From Hyphomicrobium sp. NDB2Meth4 (GTDB lineage: Bacteria > Pseudomonadota > Alphaproteobacteria > Rhizobiales > Hyphomicrobiaceae): 56,151 nt of DNA. Position numbers and translations under genes: made by a program. The notes beneath the pieces are model-generated. The model was not told where the DNA came from. It ran no database searches and saw nothing but the letters and a program-made list of their open reading frames with translations. This document shows, piece by piece, positions 18,617 to 26,004 of this stretch. The stretch is taken from NCBI RefSeq assembly GCF_900117445.1, contig NZ_FPEJ01000008.1:1-56151 (forward strand). The letters are read 5' to 3'. Every line of letters starts with the position of its first letter. The first letter of the stretch is position 1.

Positions 18617-19302
18617 CAGTAAGCGTCCGCGTTATCGATGTTGAAGTTATAGAGCTTGCGGGCCGAGCCGTAGCGACGGAAATCCTTCGGCTTCACGCCG
18701 TTGAGACCCGAGCGCTTCAGGATGCCGTCGATGATCTCGAGATGCTCATCGCGCATCTCTTTCTCGATGCAGTCCGCACCAAGGCTCTTCACCGAGCCGC
18801 GCACGAACAGGCGTGCCTCGTAGATCGAGTCACCGAGCGCATCGCCTGCATCGCCGAACACCACGAGGTTTCCGGTCTGCGCCATGAACGCCGACATATG
18901 GCCGATGTTGCCTTTGACGACGATGTCGATGCCCTTCATCGAGATGCCGCAGCGCGACGACGCGTTGCCCTCGACAACCAGCATCCCCCCGCGCCCCGTG
19001 GCACCCGCGTACTGGCTGACGTCGCCCTTAACGACGACTTTGCCCGACATCATGTTCTCGGCAGCGCCCGGTCCGGCGGAGCCGTGTACCGTGACATTAG
19101 CCTGCTTGTTCATGCCGGCCACGTAGTAGCCGACGCTACCCTTGATATCGATGTTGAGCGGGGCATCCACGCCGACAGCAACCGCATGCCGGCCCTTCGG
19201 ATTGAGAATTTCCCACTGCGTTTCGTTGGTGCCGGCGTTCTGCTTGTGCAGAAGCTCGTTCATTTCACGCAGTGAAGTAGAAGCAAGATCGATGGTGCGC
19301 AT
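18616..19302 (-). CDS. glxC: GlxC/MgsB: GXGXG domain subunit
   Basis: A 228-residue protein made only of the glutamate-synthase C-terminal GXGXG beta-helix domain. Repeating glycine turns are visible: DIKGSVGYYVAGMNKQANVT, VHGSAGPGAAENMMSGKVVV, DVSQYAGATGRGGMLVVEGN and VKGNIGHMSAFMAQTGNLVV. In GltB this domain is structural and holds the other two domains together; here it is a separate subunit. It is translationally coupled to glxD downstream and 8 bp after glxB. It works with GlxB and GlxD in the same complex. Confidence 0.88.
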   Translation of the reverse strand: MRTIDLASTSLREMNELLHKQNAGTNETQWEILNPKGRHAVAVGVDAPLNIDIKGSVGYYVAGMNKQANVTVHGSAGPGAAENMMSGKVVVKGDVSQYAGATGRGGMLVVEGNASSRCGISMKGIDIVVKGNIGHMSAFMAQTGNLVVFGDAGDALGDSIYEARLFVRGSVKSLGADCIEKEMRDEHLEIIDGILKRSGLNGVKPKDFRRYGSARKLYNFNIDNADAY

Positions 19303-19310
19303 GGCAGCTC

Positions 19311-20207
19311 TTAGCGCTCCCAGAAATAGACGGTTGCGGGTTCAGGCTCCCAAATGCGTGCACCATCGACGCCGGGCAGGCCGGCAAGTGCACGATATTC
19401 GGAACCAAAGGCGACGTATTGATCGGTTTCGGCCATGACGGCGGGCTTGCACGCGATGGGATCGCGCACGACCGCAAAGCCGTTCTTGGTGCCGACGACA
19501 AACGTGAAGAAACCATCGAGATCATCGAGGCTCTTCTGCAGCGCTTCGCCGAGGTTCATTCCCTGCTTGATGCGCCAGGAAATGTACGCAGCTGCAACTT
19601 CCGTGTCGTTCTCCGTCTCGAACGTCATGCCGTCGCGGATCAGTTCGCGACGCACGTTCGGATGGTTCGACAGCGACCCGTTGTGCACCAGGCACTGGTC
19701 GGGGCCCGTGGAAAACGGATGCGCGCCCATCGTTGTCACGGCCGACTCCGTCGCCATGCGCGTGTGCCCGATGGCGTGCGAGCCCTGCATCTTGGCAAGC
19801 TCGAACTGGCTCGCGACCTCCGTCGGCCAACCGACTTCCTTGAAGATCTCGATCGATTCTCCGGTGCTCATGATGCGCAGCTTCGGATGCCCGGTGCGCA
19901 GAGCTTCGCGCGTGGCCTGGGCCTTGTCGGCCGGCACGCTGAGAACCGCATGCGTTGCCTTGCGCTCGAGGCTGACCTCGGCACCTATGGCTTTCGACAG
20001 GTCCGCGGTGAGGCCGGCGAAATCCGCATCCGGATTCGGCGACTGCAGAGTGATCTTCGCCTTGCCTTGCTGCGGAGCTCCATAGACGGCGAAGCCGGCA
20101 GAGTCCGGTCCGCGCTCGCACATGGTCGCAAGCATGGTTGAAGTGAGCTCGCCGAGGCGAGGCTCAAGTTTGGCGTCCTTTATGAACAGGCCAACAATGC
20201 CGCACAT
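19311..20207 (-). CDS. glxB: GlxB/MgsA: class II glutamine amidotransferase subunit
   Basis: A 298-residue Ntn-type class II amidotransferase domain. Translation from ATG 20207 gives MCGIVGLF, which exposes Cys2 as the N-terminal nucleophile; the open frame extends further upstream but would bury this cysteine. Supporting motifs are MCERGPDSAGFAVYG, GHTRMATESAVTTMGAHPF, LVHNGSLSNH and FETENDTEVAAAYI. It matches the amidotransferase part of GltB split off as its own gene, first of the glxBCD/mgsABC set. In N-methylglutamate synthase it would release or channel the amine from the gamma-glutamyl substrate (inference from the family). Confidence 0.9.
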   Translation of the reverse strand: MCGIVGLFIKDAKLEPRLGELTSTMLATMCERGPDSAGFAVYGAPQQGKAKITLQSPNPDADFAGLTADLSKAIGAEVSLERKATHAVLSVPADKAQATREALRTGHPKLRIMSTGESIEIFKEVGWPTEVASQFELAKMQGSHAIGHTRMATESAVTTMGAHPFSTGPDQCLVHNGSLSNHPNVRRELIRDGMTFETENDTEVAAAYISWRIKQGMNLGEALQKSLDDLDGFFTFVVGTKNGFAVVRDPIACKPAVMAETDQYVAFGSEYRALAGLPGVDGARIWEPEPATVYFWER

Positions 20208-20295
20208 CTTGTTTCTAATCCCCAATGCTTCAGTGCTGAGTTTGAGCTTAGCAGGCACTTTCCTGCAGTCAACTGGTATGAAGAGATTTTTCCTA

Positions 20296-20577
20296 TCAGG
20301 CAACTTGCTGCCCGTGGCGCCAAACCTCGTAACGGATGCGCGCAATGCGATAAGCATCCGGAATCGACAGCGCCCACACGAACAAACCAAGGGCGGAGCG
20401 GCCGATAAACGAAGTTTCGGGCCCAGTCGCGTGCCAGCACAGCAGCGCCAGCAACAGCGAGAAGAACGCAAATCCAAGTCCGCGCATTTGCGCGCCGACG
20501 GCAACGTGGCCGGCACCTGGAGCGAGGATGGCGAGGGCAAGCACGATGTACGGGTTGATCGGAGGCTTTGCTGTCAT
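20296..20577 (-). CDS. Small hypothetical membrane protein in the permease-glx array
   Basis: A 93-residue protein with hydrophobic segments PYIVLALAILAPGAGHVAVG, LGFAFFSLLLALLCWHA and a weaker third (GRSALGLFVWALSIPDAY). The basic tail IARIRYEVWRHGQQVA suggests a cytoplasmic C-terminus. The first segment has the GAGH pattern of small TM2-like proteins, but I do not assign a family. It is coupled to the upstream 223-residue gene by a 4-bp overlap and lies 88 bp before glxB, so it is probably expressed with the array. Function unknown. Confidence 0.72.
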   Translation of the reverse strand: MTAKPPINPYIVLALAILAPGAGHVAVGAQMRGLGFAFFSLLLALLCWHATGPETSFIGRSALGLFVWALSIPDAYRIARIRYEVWRHGQQVA

Positions 20578-21245
20578 GCCGCGTGCGCCTGACCCATCGC
20601 ACCCGCAACCCTGCGCATGCTGTGTAGCTGATCGAGAACCATCGCGAATTCATCGCGTGCGATTTGCGCCTTCTCGAACACCGACTGGCGAAGCAGCAGA
20701 TGATCGCCACGCTTGCCCTCGGCGCCCTGGCGCAAAATCCGCATGCCGCGCTCGGTGATCGCGATCTCTTTCACGCGCGGATCCTGGAGAATCCCGCTCA
20801 GCACCGGGGCCAGTTCTGCGAGCAGCGGCTCGGCCTCTTCGTCGCCGCGGATGAGCACCTCGGCAGGAAAGTCGGTGGGAGTATCGAGCCGATACTCGAA
20901 CCGCGAGGAAAGCGAATAGAACTCGGTGCCGCAATGGCGCACCAGGATAGATAGTCCCGGCAGCCCTGGATTGCGGTCAAGCAGCGTCGTCGACAGCCAC
21001 AGCTGCGGCAGACGGCGCATGGTCAGCGTGTCGAGCACGAGGTCGACTTTGACGCCGCGCCCGCGATGCGAGCCCGAAAGCTGCGGGAAGCCATCGGCCC
21101 CGTGCGTCAGCTCCGAGCGATCAAGCACTGCGGCGCATTCATCGAGCAAACCGCGACGCGCAGCCATTGCGGCGCGATGATCGCGGACTGCGATGTAGGA
21201 AACGGTCACGGCGCCAGCGGCAGCCACGAAAAGCGTGAGGGACAT
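20574..21245 (-). CDS. Hypothetical membrane-anchored protein in the permease-glx array
   Basis: A 223-residue protein with one N-terminal membrane anchor (LTLFVAAAGAVTVSYIAV). A soluble part follows with GRGVKVDLVLDTLTMRRLPQ, LSILVRHCGTEFYSLSSRFE and a helical C-terminus (EKAQIARDEFAMVLDQLHSM). I recognise no catalytic motif and no named family. The composition (balanced charge, coherent secondary-structure pattern, good codon bias) supports a real gene. Its stop overlaps the start of the 93-residue gene, and it lies 120 bp after the permease. Its position between an amine permease and glxBCD suggests a role in the same pathway, which is inference only. Confidence 0.74.
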   Translation of the reverse strand: MSLTLFVAAAGAVTVSYIAVRDHRAAMAARRGLLDECAAVLDRSELTHGADGFPQLSGSHRGRGVKVDLVLDTLTMRRLPQLWLSTTLLDRNPGLPGLSILVRHCGTEFYSLSSRFEYRLDTPTDFPAEVLIRGDEEAEPLLAELAPVLSGILQDPRVKEIAITERGMRILRQGAEGKRGDHLLLRQSVFEKAQIARDEFAMVLDQLHSMRRVAGAMGQAHAA

Positions 21246-21289
21246 GAGGGGGCACCTGACGCGTTGGAGTTGTTGTTTCGCGGGATGGG

Positions 21290-21354
21290 CGATCCCCGGG
21301 TAGCCGTCCGGGGATCGCGGGGCCTGCCGCGGGGAGAAGGGTCCCGCGACAGGC
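21290..21354. other. Two adjacent strong hairpins between permease and downstream genes
   Basis: CGATCCCCGG (21290-21299) pairs perfectly with CCGGGGATCG (21308-21317) around an 8-base loop. GCCTGCCGCGGG (21322-21333) pairs with CCCGCGACAGGC (21343-21354) with one mismatch. Neither is followed by a T run on the minus strand, so they are not orthodox terminators. They may stabilise the permease mRNA or attenuate the downstream genes. Confidence 0.7.
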
Positions 21355-21365
21355 TAACGGTTAGC

Positions 21366-22751
21366 TCAGTGCCCGACCGGACGCGGCCAGGGCATCGTGA
21401 ACTGCGCACCGCGTTTGACGAACTTGTAGCGGTGGCCGGCGAACCAGACCGAAGCGATGATGTAGAACACCATCATGGCGACGAGCTGGGTGCCGTACCC
21501 GAGGAACACCGCGAAGTACGTCGTGGCGCAAAGAGCGAGCAGCACGAAGGCCGGCAGCGGATGGAACGGATGCACGTAGCCGCGCTTGATCGTGCCGAGC
21601 GGCCACATCTTCCGGAACATCAGTACGTTGAAGGCCATGAACGTGTACTCGAGCAGACCCGACAGGATCGAGAAGGTGATGACCTGATCGAGCGGCGCGA
21701 AGTATGCGAACACCAGAGCCACCGGCACGAGGAACACGATCGAGCGGAACGGTGTGCGGTACTTCGGATGCACGGCGCCGAACACCTGCGGCAGATACCG
21801 GTCGCGACCCATGGAGAACCATGCGCGCGAGGCATCGTTGATGCAGCCGTTCGCCGACGCGAGCGTCGAGAAGATGGTGCCGACGAACAACAGCACCATC
21901 AGCGGGGTCGAGCCGGTGAGGCGGGCGGCGTCGAACAGCGGCGTCACTGCCTGACCAAGGTATTCCCAAGGCATCAGGCCGGAGCAGATGTACCAGGTCA
22001 TCGTCGCCGCGATCAGCAGCGTGATGATACCGGTCATCGTGCCGAGCGGCAGGGCGCGCGCGGGAGATCGCACTTCTTCGGCGGCCTGCGTCGTTCCCTC
22101 GATGCCGAGGTAGTACCACATGCCGAAGTGCATGGCCGCCAAGACGCCCAGCCAGCCGTAAGGCAGACCGTTGAGCAACTCGTGCGGCTTCAGCACGTTG
22201 TCCGTCCAGGGGCTTACCGCCGCGAACAGGATGAGGATCGCGACGAAAGCGATGGCGGTGATGACGAGGTTGAACGTCAGCGTGGCGTAGACGCCGCGGT
22301 AGTTCAGGAACGCCAGGAACATGATGGTCAGCACGATAAACGGCTTATCGTGCGTGTCGGCGAACCCTGCCATGCCTCCCACGGTTTGCACGAGGTAGCC
22401 GAGCGTGATCGCGTTGGCTGCTTCGAGCATCGTGTAGGCAAAGACGAGGAACAGGCCGACGTTGAACGCCATCAGCGGCCCGACGATGTGCTTGGCCTGC
22501 GCGTACTGACCACCGGCGGCGGCGACCGTTGAGGTCACCTCCGAGTCGATCATTGCGACACAGGTGTAGAGCATGCCCGCCGCCCAGCACGCGATGAGAG
22601 CAGCGAGTGCACCACCCTTGCCGACGGCGAAGTTCCAACCCATATACTCGCCGACGAGCACGATACCGACGCCGAGGGCCCATACGTGACCAGGGCCGAG
22701 GACGCGGAGCAGCGAGACCTTCTCGCCGTGAACTGCAGTATACTGGGTCAC
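21366..22751 (-). CDS. APC-superfamily amino acid/amine permease
   Basis: A 461-residue inner-membrane transporter with about 12 helices. The N-terminal signature GPGHVWALGVGIVLVGEYMG with WNFAVGKGG resembles the ethanolamine-permease-like branch of the APC superfamily. MWYYLGIEGTTQAAEEVRSP is the conserved loop after helix 6, and ASANGCINDASRAWFSMGRD that after helix 8. Substrate cannot be read off; given its place upstream of glxBCD-glnT/gmaS, methylamine, ethanolamine or an amino acid is plausible. Its start overlaps the stop of the preceding 64-residue membrane protein by 4 bp, so these are coupled. Confidence 0.88.
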   Translation of the reverse strand: MTQYTAVHGEKVSLLRVLGPGHVWALGVGIVLVGEYMGWNFAVGKGGALAALIACWAAGMLYTCVAMIDSEVTSTVAAAGGQYAQAKHIVGPLMAFNVGLFLVFAYTMLEAANAITLGYLVQTVGGMAGFADTHDKPFIVLTIMFLAFLNYRGVYATLTFNLVITAIAFVAILILFAAVSPWTDNVLKPHELLNGLPYGWLGVLAAMHFGMWYYLGIEGTTQAAEEVRSPARALPLGTMTGIITLLIAATMTWYICSGLMPWEYLGQAVTPLFDAARLTGSTPLMVLLFVGTIFSTLASANGCINDASRAWFSMGRDRYLPQVFGAVHPKYRTPFRSIVFLVPVALVFAYFAPLDQVITFSILSGLLEYTFMAFNVLMFRKMWPLGTIKRGYVHPFHPLPAFVLLALCATTYFAVFLGYGTQLVAMMVFYIIASVWFAGHRYKFVKRGAQFTMPWPRPVGH

Positions 22752-22942
22752 AGGTGGCCTCCCTGGTGCGGCGGGTCGATGACGAGGCTGTCTTCGATTT
22801 CACCTTCCTTCGAGGAAAGCAGCGTCTCCTCCGAGTGGGCGCGGTTGGTACGGATCATGTCGGTGAGCATCCAGAGGCCGAGCAAGGCCGAGATGCCCCA
22901 GGCTGCGTATTCCAGCAGCTGGAAGTTGTTCAGATTTTCCAT
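22748..22942 (-). CDS. 64-residue single-helix membrane protein coupled to the permease
   Basis: A very small protein with one hydrophobic helix (EYAAWGISALLGLWMLTDMI), then an acidic and polar cytoplasmic tail (TLLSSKEGEIEDSLVIDPPH). The last codons overlap the permease start (ATGA), which argues strongly for a real, stoichiometrically expressed partner. It is the third of three consecutive small membrane-protein genes. I recognise no family. An accessory or stabilising subunit of the transporter is the simplest hypothesis. Confidence 0.76.
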   Translation of the reverse strand: MENLNNFQLLEYAAWGISALLGLWMLTDMIRTNRAHSEETLLSSKEGEIEDSLVIDPPHQGGHL

Positions 22943-22954
22943 TGGAGCACTCCG

Positions 22955-23335
22955 TCAGCGGTCGAACCGCTCAGCGATGACGTCCTTGTATTCCTTCGCC
23001 GACCAGCGGAAGACGAGCCAGAAGTAGGCAATCACCACGAATGCGGTGATCAGCAGTGCCGGCAAGCTGAAGGAATAGTCGAAGCGGGTGGCGATCAGCT
23101 CGTGGGCTGTCTGCGGCGTGTAGCCGAGCTTTTCCCACTGCTGCGCCATCGTCGCGTTCTGCCCTAGATCTGCCCACGAAGCGTCAGGCAGATTGAGGGT
23201 GGTCTTGCCGCCGCCTGCGAGGCCGAAGTAGACCGGCAGGAACAGGGCAGCTAGCACGAGCACCAGCAGAAACAACGAGTCGACGAACTGCCCGAACTTT
23301 GACTGTTGGGGCGGTTGATAAGGCGTCTTGGCCAT
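22955..23335 (-). CDS. 126-residue two-helix membrane protein upstream of the permease
   Basis: A protein with two transmembrane helices: FVDSLFLLVLVLAALFLPVY near the N-terminus and LPALLITAFVVIAYFWLVF near residue 100. They are separated by a roughly 55-residue loop (NLPDASWADLGQNATMAQQW) and followed by a basic tail. A strong GAGGAGGAA ribosome site precedes ATG 23335. It lies 12 bp before the 64-residue gene and 10 bp after the 97-residue gene. No family is recognised; the context fits an accessory subunit of the permease or a membrane complex with it. Confidence 0.78.
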   Translation of the reverse strand: MAKTPYQPPQQSKFGQFVDSLFLLVLVLAALFLPVYFGLAGGGKTTLNLPDASWADLGQNATMAQQWEKLGYTPQTAHELIATRFDYSFSLPALLITAFVVIAYFWLVFRWSAKEYKDVIAERFDR

Positions 23336-23345
23336 TGTTTCCTCC

Positions 23346-23639
23346 TCAGCCTTTCTTGCCGCGAAGCAAATCGAGGTAGTGGAGGTCGAGGCCGTAGATG
23401 TGCTCCTTGTCCTCTCCGTAGTGCTTCAGCATCGCGAAAATCGATGCCGAGTTGAACAGCAGCACCACGCCGCCCGCGAACGCGAGTGCGTAGACCACTT
23501 CCGGCGAGCCGGCGTTAGGTACGACCTTCCAGAATACGAAGGCATACGTTGCCCAGAGAACGGCGACGGCTAATACTGCCCATCGCCGGTCTCCCGCGAA
23601 CATTCGATGTACGCGTGCGTCTGTATTGCTCTTTTCCAT
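23346..23639 (-). CDS. 97-residue two-helix membrane protein, first gene of the array
   Basis: A small protein with hydrophobic segments WAVLAVAVLWATYAFVFW and VVYALAFAGGVVLLFNSASI, ending in a charged tail (HYLDLLRGKKG). I chose ATG 23639 because AAGGGG lies at the right distance upstream; an in-frame start at 23663 is possible. It is the promoter-proximal gene of the minus-strand array. No named family is recognised. Together with the next two genes it forms an unusual trio of tiny membrane proteins expressed ahead of an APC permease. Confidence 0.76.
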   Translation of the reverse strand: MEKSNTDARVHRMFAGDRRWAVLAVAVLWATYAFVFWKVVPNAGSPEVVYALAFAGGVVLLFNSASIFAMLKHYGEDKEHIYGLDLHYLDLLRGKKG

Positions 23640-23672
23640 GAGCACCCCTTGGCTAGTTTCCACCCGAGTTAT

Positions 23673-23727
23673 GGTTGCCTATGAGGCAACCGTTTTTTAT
23701 ATCAGGAAAATTCTGCGACGGGTTGCC
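23673..23727. promoter_or_regulatory. GGTTGCC repeat operator candidate in the divergent spacer
   Basis: GGTTGCC at 23673-23679 and its exact complement GGCAACC at 23685-23691 form a perfect inverted repeat around TATGA. A third copy (GGTTGCC) lies at 23721-23727 in direct orientation. The site sits just upstream of the first gene of the permease-glx array and on the side of the XRE-cupin regulator. Because a TTTTTT run follows the inverted repeat on the plus strand, a plus-strand terminator reading is also possible. Confidence 0.45.
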
Positions 23728-23861
23728 GCAAGTTGTCAAGGCATTTGAGTGCTGATTTACCGAGCATTTCGAATAGCAAGTCGAAAAAATGTGCAAAGTG
23801 CTGCCCTGATGGGCGGTTGAACCTGCGGAAAATCGCTTGCATCCTAAGAACGTGATTGGCC

Positions 23862-24200
23862 ATGTTTACAGCGTCTTTTTGGGGCCGCTCAGAGTACGGA
23901 TCGATCGATGCCTCTCGCCTTGTTAAGTACGCGCTCGCGAAGGATCACCCGGAGGATCCGCACTTCCGCTGGACGCCTGAGTTCAAGACTTCCTACGGCG
24001 TCGGCATCATCGGAGCGGGCGGCAATTGGCTAGCCACCGCCTACTATCTCGCCACGCGGCATCACCGACATCGCAGCTTTCGGTAAGGGCTGGCTCGCCG
24101 GTGGCAACACCGCGCGCAACACGACGATCATCCGAGACAACTCACGCCGGAAGGCGTGTGCTTCGACGCCGAGGAGTTCGCCGATCTTCCATCGCTCAGA
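23862..24200 (+). pseudogene. Decayed 5' end of a sarcosine oxidase / N-methylglutamate dehydrogenase beta-subunit gene
   Basis: The first frame gives [20 protein letters not shown] and [11 protein letters not shown], the FAD-binding start of SoxB/MgdA-type proteins. After a frameshift near 24056-24061 the next frame reads [20 protein letters not shown] and TTIIRDN, exactly the continuation expected in that family. A second shift near 24140-24147 gives [14 protein letters not shown], the following family segment. The similarity then ends and the remaining roughly 300 codons are missing. At least two frameshifts plus the truncation show that it is a relic. It is divergent from the permease-glx array, as an mgd/sox operon could be. 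Confidence 0.8.
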
Positions 24201-24378
24201 CATCGATTGCCAAGATGTCCGCAATCCTCACTCGGGCGGATATCGGGGGTAGAACCGTTTTCCACTTGCTAGTGGACAGTGCAGCCGCCTTATACTTCTG
24301 CAATTGTCTCCTTGATGCCGCGGCCGAGTTCGGCGGCCGCATCGCTGGCCTTGATGTTTTGCAGAAGTTTGAAGACGT

Positions 24379-25185
24379 ATGAAATCGACAAAAACGCGCC
24401 GCCCGCCTTCCGTTAAGGCCCGCATCGCCGAAAGCAACTCAGACGCCCTCAGCGAGCCTTTGGGTACCGTGGTGGCCGATAACGACTCAAATCCCGATGC
24501 CATCGCTAAGCCTGCGGCAGGTCGCGTGTCGCGGCAGATCCCGACGCGCAAGTCCACGCCGGGCGAGGATGATCAGGATCCGCACGCTCTGCATGGTGCG
24601 CGCGACAACATGCTCGAAGTTGCGATCGGTCGCGAGGTCCGCGCATTCCGCAACAAGCTTGGCATCACCGCGTCCGACCTGGCGCGCGCCGCTGACCTCT
24701 CCCTCGGCATGCTGTCGAAGATCGAGAACGGCGTCACCAGCGCTTCGCTGACGACGTTGCAACGTCTGTCGAAGGCGCTCGGCGTTCCGGTCACTTCTCT
24801 TTTTCGCCGCTTCGAGGAGCGCCGCGATGCCGTCTTCGTTTCGAGCGGCCAGGGTCTGCTCATCGAGCGTCGCGGCACTCGTGCCGGTCACCAGTATCAG
24901 CTCCTCGGACACACCGGCGGCCTGTCCGGCAGTGTGGTCGTCGAGCCTTACATGATCACGCTCACCGAGGAATCGGACGTCTTCCCGCTCTTCCAGCATG
25001 CTGGCCATGAGCTGATCTATCTGCTCGAGGGCGAGGTCGTATATCGCCACGCCGACAAGCTCTATCCGATGAAGCCTGGCGATAGCCTGTTCTTCGATGC
25101 GGACGCGCCGCACGGCCCCGAGGAACTGGTCAAGCTGCCGATCCGATTTCTATCGGTCATCAGCTACTCTCGTGAGCTTCCATAA
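24379..25185 (+). CDS. XRE-family transcriptional regulator with cupin sensor domain
   Basis: A 268-residue regulator. A polar N-terminal extension of about 75 residues is followed by an HTH_3 domain (about 80-135: REVRAFRNKLGITASDLARA, LSLGMLSKIENGVTSASLTT) and a C-terminal cupin_2 domain (about 180-260: HAGHELIYLLEGEVVYRHAD, MKPGDSLFFDADAPHGPEEL). Such proteins usually sense a small ligand or metal in the cupin and regulate an adjacent amine or amino-acid operon. Its location across the relic from the array makes it the likely regulator of permease-glx-glnT/gmaS (inference). The long N-terminal extension is unusual; an internal start is possible. Confidence 0.88.
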   Translation: MKSTKTRRPPSVKARIAESNSDALSEPLGTVVADNDSNPDAIAKPAAGRVSRQIPTRKSTPGEDDQDPHALHGARDNMLEVAIGREVRAFRNKLGITASDLARAADLSLGMLSKIENGVTSASLTTLQRLSKALGVPVTSLFRRFEERRDAVFVSSGQGLLIERRGTRAGHQYQLLGHTGGLSGSVVVEPYMITLTEESDVFPLFQHAGHELIYLLEGEVVYRHADKLYPMKPGDSLFFDADAPHGPEELVKLPIRFLSVISYSRELP

Positions 25186-25266
25186 GAATTTCTCTTTGGC
25201 CCCGCTTGCAATTTGCATGTTATGGGAATACCGATTTCCTACGGGGAAACTGAGAATTGACCTCCG

Positions 25267-26004
25267 ATGCTGCCGCGCGTCGTCATCTTCCAGCATGCAG
25301 ATTCATGCCATGCGGGCACCCTCGCCGGCCATCTGCGCGTGGATGGGATCGCGCCCGCTATCGTGAAGCTTGATCGCGGCGAGCCGCTCCCAGACCTCGA
25401 CCAGTTCGACATCCTGATGGTGATGGGCGGCCCAATGAATGTTTGGGACGAAGACGCCTATCCCTGGCTGAAACACGAAAAGGCAGCCATCCGCCGCTGG
25501 GTCGTCGAGCAAGACAAGCCCTTCCTCGGCGTCTGCCTTGGCCATCAGTTACTTGCCGACTCGCTGGGCGGCCAAGTGGGGCCGGCGACGGTGGGCGAGA
25601 TCAATCTGCTTGAGATTGCGCTCAGCCCCGAGGGGCGGCGGCATCCCCTTTATGCCGGCTTCGGCGACAAAAAGCGCGGATTGCAGTGGCATGGCGCCGA
25701 GGTCAAAGCGCTGCCCGACGGATCGATCGTTCTTGCCTCGACCAGCGACTGCCCGATCGCGGCATTCGCCTACGGCTCGAGCGCCTTCGGATTGCAATAC
25801 CACGTTGAGGCGACTGACCAGTCCGTGGTGGATTGGTCTTCAGGAGTAGCCGCTCAGGAGGCGCTGAGCCGCCTGCATCCTCCGGGGTTCGTGCAGACGC
25901 TGCAATCCCGCGTGAGCGAGGGCTTTTCGGAATTGCTCGGCAATTCGCGGCGCCTCTATGACAACTTCATGCGTATCGCAGTCGAGCGTCTCGTTTACGC
26001 CTGA
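25267..26004 (+). CDS. Class I glutamine amidotransferase-like protein
   Basis: A 245-residue stand-alone GATase1 domain. The nucleophile elbow is FLGVCLGHQLLADSLGG with Cys90, and the His/Glu pair is in GLQYHVEATDQSV (His179, Glu181). The oxyanion strand is VMGGPMNVWD. No synthetase domain is attached. Relatives include GMP-synthase-like YLR126C-type proteins and gamma-glutamylamide hydrolases such as PuuD, IpuF and AtdA2. Its position next to a GlnT/GmaS-type ligase makes hydrolysis of a gamma-glutamylamide a reasonable hypothesis. Its 3' end overlaps the convergent monooxygenase gene by 10 bp. Confidence 0.85.
   Translation: MLPRVVIFQHADSCHAGTLAGHLRVDGIAPAIVKLDRGEPLPDLDQFDILMVMGGPMNVWDEDAYPWLKHEKAAIRRWVVEQDKPFLGVCLGHQLLADSLGGQVGPATVGEINLLEIALSPEGRRHPLYAGFGDKKRGLQWHGAEVKALPDGSIVLASTSDCPIAAFAYGSSAFGLQYHVEATDQSVVDWSSGVAAQEALSRLHPPGFVQTLQSRVSEGFSELLGNSRRLYDNFMRIAVERLVYA

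Noticed and set aside
21066-22532. Long plus-strand frame antisense to the permease (488 codons)
   Set aside because: The product is dominated by Arg, His, Glu and Gln with no hydrophobic core or motif. It is the usual shadow of a strongly biased GC-rich gene on the other strand.
24201-24378. Minus-strand tail-like frame ending in AELGRGIKETIAEV
   Set aside because: It has protein-like character but only about 30 residues and no recognisable family, so I could not support a gene or pseudogene call.
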